A DNA stretch of 64,000 nucleotides from UBA5109 sp965661005 (GTDB taxonomy: Bacteria; Pseudomonadota; Gammaproteobacteria; Pseudomonadales; Pseudohongiellaceae), in NCBI GenBank assembly GCA_965661005.1, contig CBFICB010000008.1:1-64000 (forward strand), read 5' to 3'. Under the pieces are notes generated by a model. It was given only the letters and a program-made list of their open reading frames with translations, searched no databases and had not been told where the DNA came from. This document shows positions 59,939 through 64,000 of the stretch, piece after piece. Position 1 is the first letter of the stretch. Each line of letters starts with the position of its first letter. The translations under genes and the position numbers were made by a program.

Positions 59939-60640
59939 TCAATCCTTAGCGCTTGTATTCCAGCGATAACCCATACCATAGACAGTGTCTATGCAATCAA
60001 AGTCTGGATCAGCTTGTATAAATTTTTTGCGTATCCGTTTGACGTGCGAAGTAATCGTAGTGTTATCCACATATATTTTGGATTCCTGCATAAGCGCATC
60101 CCGACTTTTTACGTGTCCCGGAAATTTTACCATGGCATGTAACATCCAGAATTCAGTAATGGTTAAAGTGATTGCTTGATTTTTCCAGCTAACAGACAGG
60201 CGGCTTAAATCCATTAATAAATCACCGCGTTCAAGTAAATTTTCAGGTTCTGTTGGTTTATCCTGAACATCCAGACGTCTGAATAATGCCGCTATGCGAG
60301 CACTAAGATGAGGTAAACTTATGTCCTTGCTTAAATAATCATCAGCGCCCATACGCAGTCCACTGACAGTATCAAAATCGTTGTCACGTGCAGTTAAGAA
60401 TATAATCGGCAAGGTCTCTGACATAGACCGTAATGCCTGGCACAATTTAAAACCACCATCAATTTCATCTTCAAGGCCTATATCAATCACGGCCAGATCC
60501 GGCAAGCGTAATTCAAACGCCGCCATAGCTTTTTGCCGGTTAGGGTAAGCCGATACTTCATATCCCTGCTTGCGCAAAACATCGGTATAGTTTTCTCGCA
60601 AGGCTGCCTCATCTTCCACAATAGCGATTCGCCGACTCAT
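59939..60640 (-). CDS. pdsR: Response regulator of the dedicated sortase system (PdsR-like)
   Basis: The OmpR-family response regulator has about 233 residues. The receiver domain has acidic residues in IVEDEAAL and the phospho-acceptor Asp in LAVIDIGLEDE, with the LTARDND switch segment. The C-terminal winged helix (about 140-230) includes YVDNTTITSHVKRIRKKF and ends YGMGYRW. It pairs with the kinase encoded directly downstream. The ATG at 60640 has AGGAATG upstream; an upstream TTG at 60655 is less likely. It is divergent from pdsO, its likely target. Confidence 0.85.
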   Translation of the reverse strand: MSRRIAIVEDEAALRENYTDVLRKQGYEVSAYPNRQKAMAAFELRLPDLAVIDIGLEDEIDGGFKLCQALRSMSETLPIIFLTARDNDFDTVSGLRMGADDYLSKDISLPHLSARIAALFRRLDVQDKPTEPENLLERGDLLMDLSRLSVSWKNQAITLTITEFWMLHAMVKFPGHVKSRDALMQESKIYVDNTTITSHVKRIRKKFIQADPDFDCIDTVYGMGYRWNTSAKD

Positions 60641-60851
60641 AACATTCCTACACAACTAATTGATTTACCAGAACTATACCCGAAACTTTTCACTAAAGGC
60701 AGCAAGCCGGAATAGCCAGAGTGAATTGCCATATTCTCGCCATATTTGATCAGTGGACTGCCCCTTTTATTGCCGGAAAAAGGACTAGACTCAGCTTTAA
60801 ATACTCAGCCAGGACAAACAGTGCATCAACATACTTGATAGGAGAAAACTA

Positions 60852-61640
60852 ATGACGCATAAAAACATACTGTTACCCTTAATTCTGGCTTCGCTGCTGT
60901 TCACAGCTGTAAACACTGCAATAGCCAGTCCTGCTGAAGAAATAGCGGCTCTGGAACAATCCGGAACTCGAAATGAAGCTGTTGGTTTTATTGGCGGTGC
61001 AATTTTGGGAGGTCTAGTTGCAGGTCCTCCTGGCGCTATTGGTGCTGCCATGCTCGGCTTGATTTCTACTAGCACCAAGAGCACTCACGATGAGAAGCAA
61101 TTACTGGCTAATCATCTCAATCAAAGCCAAGAGGAATTGATTGCATTACAAAGCCAGCAAAGGGATTTAGAGCGACGTTATCAGATCGCCATGCAAGAAA
61201 TTGAAAATTCCAGACTGCAACGCGTCAGCCTCGCTGAACAAATTTCAAGTATGGAAGATACGCTTGGCTGCTGTAGTGATACGGCTTTATCCATGCACTT
61301 CAGAACAAATTCAAGAAGCATTGAGCAACACTATATGCAAGCCCTTGAAGAATTAGCACAAACGGCAAATGATATTGAAAATGTCATGGTTTTTATCAAC
61401 GGATATGCTGATGAGCGAGGCACAAGCGCAGATAATCAAAAACTTTCAGAAGAACGGGTTGACTCCGTTGTAAGAGCCCTTATGGCAATGGGAATAAGTT
61501 CTGAGGATATTAAGTCTAATGCTTTTGGAGAAGCAAGAGCACTCGGTCAAAGTGACATCCCGGAAACATTATTCTTTGATCGTCGCGTCAATGTCACGCT
61601 TCGATCTGGCAATAATGAACTATTTACCTTAAGTGAATAA
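60852..61640 (+). CDS. pdsO: Sortase-associated OmpA-like protein PdsO
   Basis: The 262-residue exported protein has a signal peptide (about 1-25), a glycine-zipper-like hydrophobic stretch (about 44-68, GGAILGGLVAGPPGAIGAAM), a coiled coil (about 80-135) and a C-terminal OmpA-like peptidoglycan-binding domain (about 150-250; FINGYADERGTSADNQKLSEER). This layout matches PdsO, the OmpA-like partner found with proteobacterial dedicated sortase systems. A cysteine pair (LGCCSD) lies in the middle. The ATG follows a good AGGAG. It is divergent from pdsR; the 196-bp gap should hold the promoters for both. Confidence 0.8.
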   Translation: MTHKNILLPLILASLLFTAVNTAIASPAEEIAALEQSGTRNEAVGFIGGAILGGLVAGPPGAIGAAMLGLISTSTKSTHDEKQLLANHLNQSQEELIALQSQQRDLERRYQIAMQEIENSRLQRVSLAEQISSMEDTLGCCSDTALSMHFRTNSRSIEQHYMQALEELAQTANDIENVMVFINGYADERGTSADNQKLSEERVDSVVRALMAMGISSEDIKSNAFGEARALGQSDIPETLFFDRRVNVTLRSGNNELFTLSE

Positions 61641-61668
61641 TCAGCAATCAAAACAGGGAGAACTGCGT

Positions 61669-62340
61669 ATGAATACTCAAAAACCAAGGCTCATCAGTGG
61701 TGATCGTAATTATTCTTCCAGTTCTCTGCGTGTTTGGCTTCTGCTAAACGAATTCAGAGTCTCTTATGATGAAACTATAATCAAGCTTTTTCAAAGTGAC
61801 TCTGTTGAAAAAATTGCTATGTTTTCACCCAGCTTGCAGCTACCGGTATTCATTCACGATTCAATTAAGGTCTGGGATTCCCTGGCTATTTGCGAATACA
61901 TAAACGAAAGCTTTTTAGAGGGTCGAGGGTGGCCGCAGCATGCCAAAAAGAGAGCTGCTGCTCGATCTATTGCCAATGAAATTCATTCAGACTTTCAGCA
62001 CTTTAAAAAAGATTGGCCCATGAATTGCCAATTGCAGACCAAGATGAATGGATCTTCTGTAATAGAAAAAGAAATTGCCCGTTTAGATGCGGTCATATAC
62101 TGCTGTCGAAATAATTTTGGCGATGGAGGCTCTTATCTCTTTGGTCAATTTTCAATAGTTGACTGCATGGTATCACCCATAGCTATTGCTCTGGACGGCT
62201 ATGGGGCAACTTTAACCCAGCAAAGTAAAGAGTATATTCAGACTCTGTTAAGCAATCCGCACCTAGAATATTGGTTAGATCAAGCTGAATCGGAAATAAG
62301 TAAAGAATCGAAAGTTATTAAGTGGGAACAAACAGCCTAA
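61669..62340 (+). CDS. Glutathione S-transferase-like protein
   Basis: The product of about 223 residues has a thioredoxin-like N-terminal domain (about 8-85; SSSSLRVWLLLNEF, with the serine typical of beta/zeta-like GSTs, and VWDSLAICEYINE as the glutathione-contact segment) and an all-helical C-terminal domain (FGQFSIVDCMVSPIAIAL). The substrate is unknown. The ATG at 61669 is preceded by GGGAG; a GTG at 61633 would overlap pdsO. It lies 28 bp after pdsO, in the slot where the sortase target or sortase is expected in other genomes. Confidence 0.85.
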   Translation: MNTQKPRLISGDRNYSSSSLRVWLLLNEFRVSYDETIIKLFQSDSVEKIAMFSPSLQLPVFIHDSIKVWDSLAICEYINESFLEGRGWPQHAKKRAAARSIANEIHSDFQHFKKDWPMNCQLQTKMNGSSVIEKEIARLDAVIYCCRNNFGDGGSYLFGQFSIVDCMVSPIAIALDGYGATLTQQSKEYIQTLLSNPHLEYWLDQAESEISKESKVIKWEQTA

Positions 62341-62387
62341 GAGCCCCAAAAGTTTTAAATGGTTTTAACCCTGAGAGCAATGCTTAG

Positions 62388-62413
62388 CCGGACTAAAAAT
62401 CCGGTTTTTTTTT
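62388..62413 (+). terminator. Intrinsic terminator after the GST-like gene
   Basis: CCGGA and TCCGG form a short stem around CTAAAAA, followed by nine T residues. It ends the pdsO-GST transcript. It lacks a T-run for the opposite strand. Confidence 0.75.
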
Positions 62414-62432
62414 GCCTTTTTAAAATTCGGTT

Positions 62433-63701
62433 TTAGCTGTATCGCATCCACTTATAAATTTCTTTCCATGATGGCCGCTTACCTGTCATAAGTATTGTAA
62501 AGCGATATATTTTTCCACATAACATGACGACAAAATAAAACGTAAGGAGATTAACCACTACCGCTAGTGTAAATTGCCAAAAGGGCACATCTATTAGAAC
62601 CATTCGAGCCGGCATTACCAATATGGAAAAAAATGGTAATAAGGAGCCCACTACACCCAGCATGCTGGTTGGATTATTAACAACTGAAAAAGCTAGAAAA
62701 AAGGGCACAATAATTAGCAACATAACCGGGAACATACTTGATTGAGCATCCTGTGGGTTATCAAACATAGCACCAAAAGCTGAAAAGATACTCAGAAATG
62801 TCAGCACTCCAATGAGATAGTTCAGTAAAAAATAAAGCAGCATAGGAAAACCCAGTTGGATATCCAAATCACTGAAAGCCAACAATAAAGGCACTGATCC
62901 GCTCGCCACTAACACAACTGGAATCAACCAAATAAACATTTGAGCAAAACCTGCAATCGCGCTACCTACTATTTTCCCGGCCATAAGCTCCGAAGGACTA
63001 ACCGAAGATAAAACGACTTCTACAACACGACTTACTTTTTCTTCATTGACTGCAGCCATCGCAGGGGCAGCCACCATGAGCAGGCTAATATAAAGCAGTA
63101 TGTTGAAAAATATAGCTACAGCTTGTTGCGCTCCTGCATCACCTTCCGCTGTGCCAGTTTCCGTGATTCTCACGTTTTGAATGGAAACATTCATTCTGAC
63201 AAATTCTATGACGTCATCATCCATAGATCTATTGTCTACAAAGGCGCTGAGAACGGCATTATTAACAATCGTTCTGATTCGATTGAGTAAAATCTGATTA
63301 CCTGCGTTGTTGGAATAAAAAAAGACTTTCTTATCGTCTAAAGCTGTTGCTGGCACAAACAAAACAGCATTGATATCTCCAGCCATAACAGCTGCCCTAT
63401 TTTCTTCAATGTAGAAATCAAGCTCATCCCGACTCAAGCGCTGATATGTAACTTGCAAATCGCTGGGATTGTTATTTTCAATTTCACTTAACTGGCTTTG
63501 TAATAAATCAAGAGTGACTTGCTCTTCTGCTAACACGTTGAGTACATTTCCGCCCCCCTCGAAACTCATGAAAAGATATTGCAAGCCCAGAACAATGAAC
63601 ATAAAAACAGGCAATGACAATGTGGCAAACAAAAAACGCTTACTGAATATTTGCTGTATAACCTCGCGCTTTACAATTGCTTTGGTTCGATAATTAATCA
63701 T
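62433..63701 (-). CDS. ABC-2 type exporter permease (NatB-like)
   Basis: The permease has about 422 residues. The first membrane segment follows VIQQIFSKRFLFATLSLP, a periplasmic domain occupies about 45-180, and five or six membrane segments lie in the second half, with the family signature NEEKVSRVVEVVLSSVSPSELMAGK (quoted in part: EEKVSRVVEVVLSSVSP) before segment two. It resembles NatB sodium or xenobiotic exporters of the ABC-2 family. The ATG at 63701 overlaps the end of the ATPase gene by 8 bp; a GTG at 63707 is an alternative. The substrate is not known. Confidence 0.85.
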   Translation of the reverse strand: MINYRTKAIVKREVIQQIFSKRFLFATLSLPVFMFIVLGLQYLFMSFEGGGNVLNVLAEEQVTLDLLQSQLSEIENNNPSDLQVTYQRLSRDELDFYIEENRAAVMAGDINAVLFVPATALDDKKVFFYSNNAGNQILLNRIRTIVNNAVLSAFVDNRSMDDDVIEFVRMNVSIQNVRITETGTAEGDAGAQQAVAIFFNILLYISLLMVAAPAMAAVNEEKVSRVVEVVLSSVSPSELMAGKIVGSAIAGFAQMFIWLIPVVLVASGSVPLLLAFSDLDIQLGFPMLLYFLLNYLIGVLTFLSIFSAFGAMFDNPQDAQSSMFPVMLLIIVPFFLAFSVVNNPTSMLGVVGSLLPFFSILVMPARMVLIDVPFWQFTLAVVVNLLTFYFVVMLCGKIYRFTILMTGKRPSWKEIYKWMRYS

Positions 63702-64000
63702 TATCACCCGCCACTCTTAAGAATATTTCCTGTAGCGATATTTCATTGGCATCAAACTTTTTTATAACAACTTGATGTTCAATTAACAGCTTCAGAATTG
63801 TTTGAATATTATCTCCATCATAAAGACTGATACCGGTCGCATTACCATAATCATTAATTGCTTCAACCATAGGGTTGGCAGATAAAAAACTTATATCGCC
63901 TTCATAAACCATACTTATATTACGTCCAGAAAATTGCTTTTTTATATCCTGCAATGGACCATTAAGAATTAATTCTCCCTGATGAATCAAGGCTATCTGG
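63694..64000 (-). CDS. ABC transporter ATP-binding protein, C-terminal part (cut by the window edge)
   Basis: Only the last 101 codons or so are in the window. They begin within the segment QIALIHQGELILNG that follows the H-loop in NatA-type ATPases, and continue into the DUF4162 C-terminal extension (GNATGISLYDGDNIQTIL region). The Walker motifs lie outside the window. It is the partner of the overlapping permease gene. Confidence 0.8.
   Translation of the reverse strand, partial: QIALIHQGELILNGPLQDIKKQFSGRNISMVYEGDISFLSANPMVEAINDYGNATGISLYDGDNIQTILKLLIEHQVVIKKFDANEISLQEIFLRVAGDND

Noticed and set aside
61669..62340. Sortase or LPXTG-type target in the slot after pdsO
   Set aside because: The product is a two-domain GST-like cytoplasmic protein without a signal peptide, TLxTC motif or C-terminal sorting signal.
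62388..62413. Terminator acting on the ABC exporter operon as well
   Set aside because: On the minus strand the stem is preceded by the A/T tract and followed by mixed sequence, so it fits the plus strand only.
1..64000. tRNA, rRNA or other structural RNA genes
   Set aside because: No rRNA-like conserved segments or cloverleaf-like gaps were recognised. Most gaps are too short or filled by repeats; a covariance search could not be run.

Overview
The window comes from a gammaproteobacterium, probably a marine or aquatic one outside the well-studied enteric groups. The evidence is the conserved gammaproteobacterial order of the housekeeping blocks (recX-recA / mutS-fdxA / rpoS-nlpD-pcm-truD-ispF-ispD-ftsB-eno-kdsA-pyrG-tilS-accA-dnaE-rnhB-lpxB-lpxA-fabZ-lpxD-skp-bamA-rseP-dxr-cdsA-uppS-frr-pyrH-tsf-rpsB), the long DapD variant, and a pds-type (proteobacterial dedicated sortase) two-component system, which is mostly reported from marine Proteobacteria. 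The species cannot be named from sequence alone.

1-7.7 kb is accessory DNA. It holds a PsiE-like membrane protein beside a frame-disrupted small gene, an XRE / AbiEii-type toxin-antitoxin pair with a palindromic operator over its promoter, and a reduced polysaccharide-export locus: a Wzz-like co-polymerase, a 964-residue SLBB export protein and an EPS-associated MarR-like regulator. An 11/12 match to the ops element lies just upstream of that regulator, and rfaH lies next upstream. RfaH made from the neighbouring gene probably loads at this site to antiterminate the export genes.

7.7-44.5 kb is core genome, nearly all on the minus strand: DNA repair and recombination, stationary-phase control, envelope division control, isoprenoid and CTP synthesis, the lipid A / BAM / RseP block, and the translation block ending in rpsB. 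Two oddities stand out. Nearly every gap between about 8 and 15 kb carries its own short (7-16 bp) tandem repeat. RpsB (S2) carries a histone-H1-like Ala/Lys tail of about 58 residues within a C-terminal extension of about 120 residues.

44.8-51.6 kb continues with core genes: map, glnD, a yffB-like gene, dapD and dapE on the plus strand, and rsmJ on the minus strand.

51.6-64 kb is the second accessory region. A GntR (YtrA-like) DNA-binding domain is fused to a complete AIR-synthase (PurM-like) domain, and its gene is preceded by a perfect 12+6+12 bp palindrome. This is the strongest candidate for an undescribed system in the window. Next come five exported proteins: an MBL-fold hydrolase with two EF-hand-like loops inserted, a DUF4159 protein, a carboxypeptidase-regulatory-like protein, a DUF6152 protein and a methyltransferase with a signal peptide. 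The pds histidine kinase and response regulator are divergent from PdsO, followed by a GST-like protein, with no sortase or LPXTG-type target visible. The window ends inside an ABC exporter operon. No rRNA, tRNA, CRISPR array or intact insertion sequence was seen.
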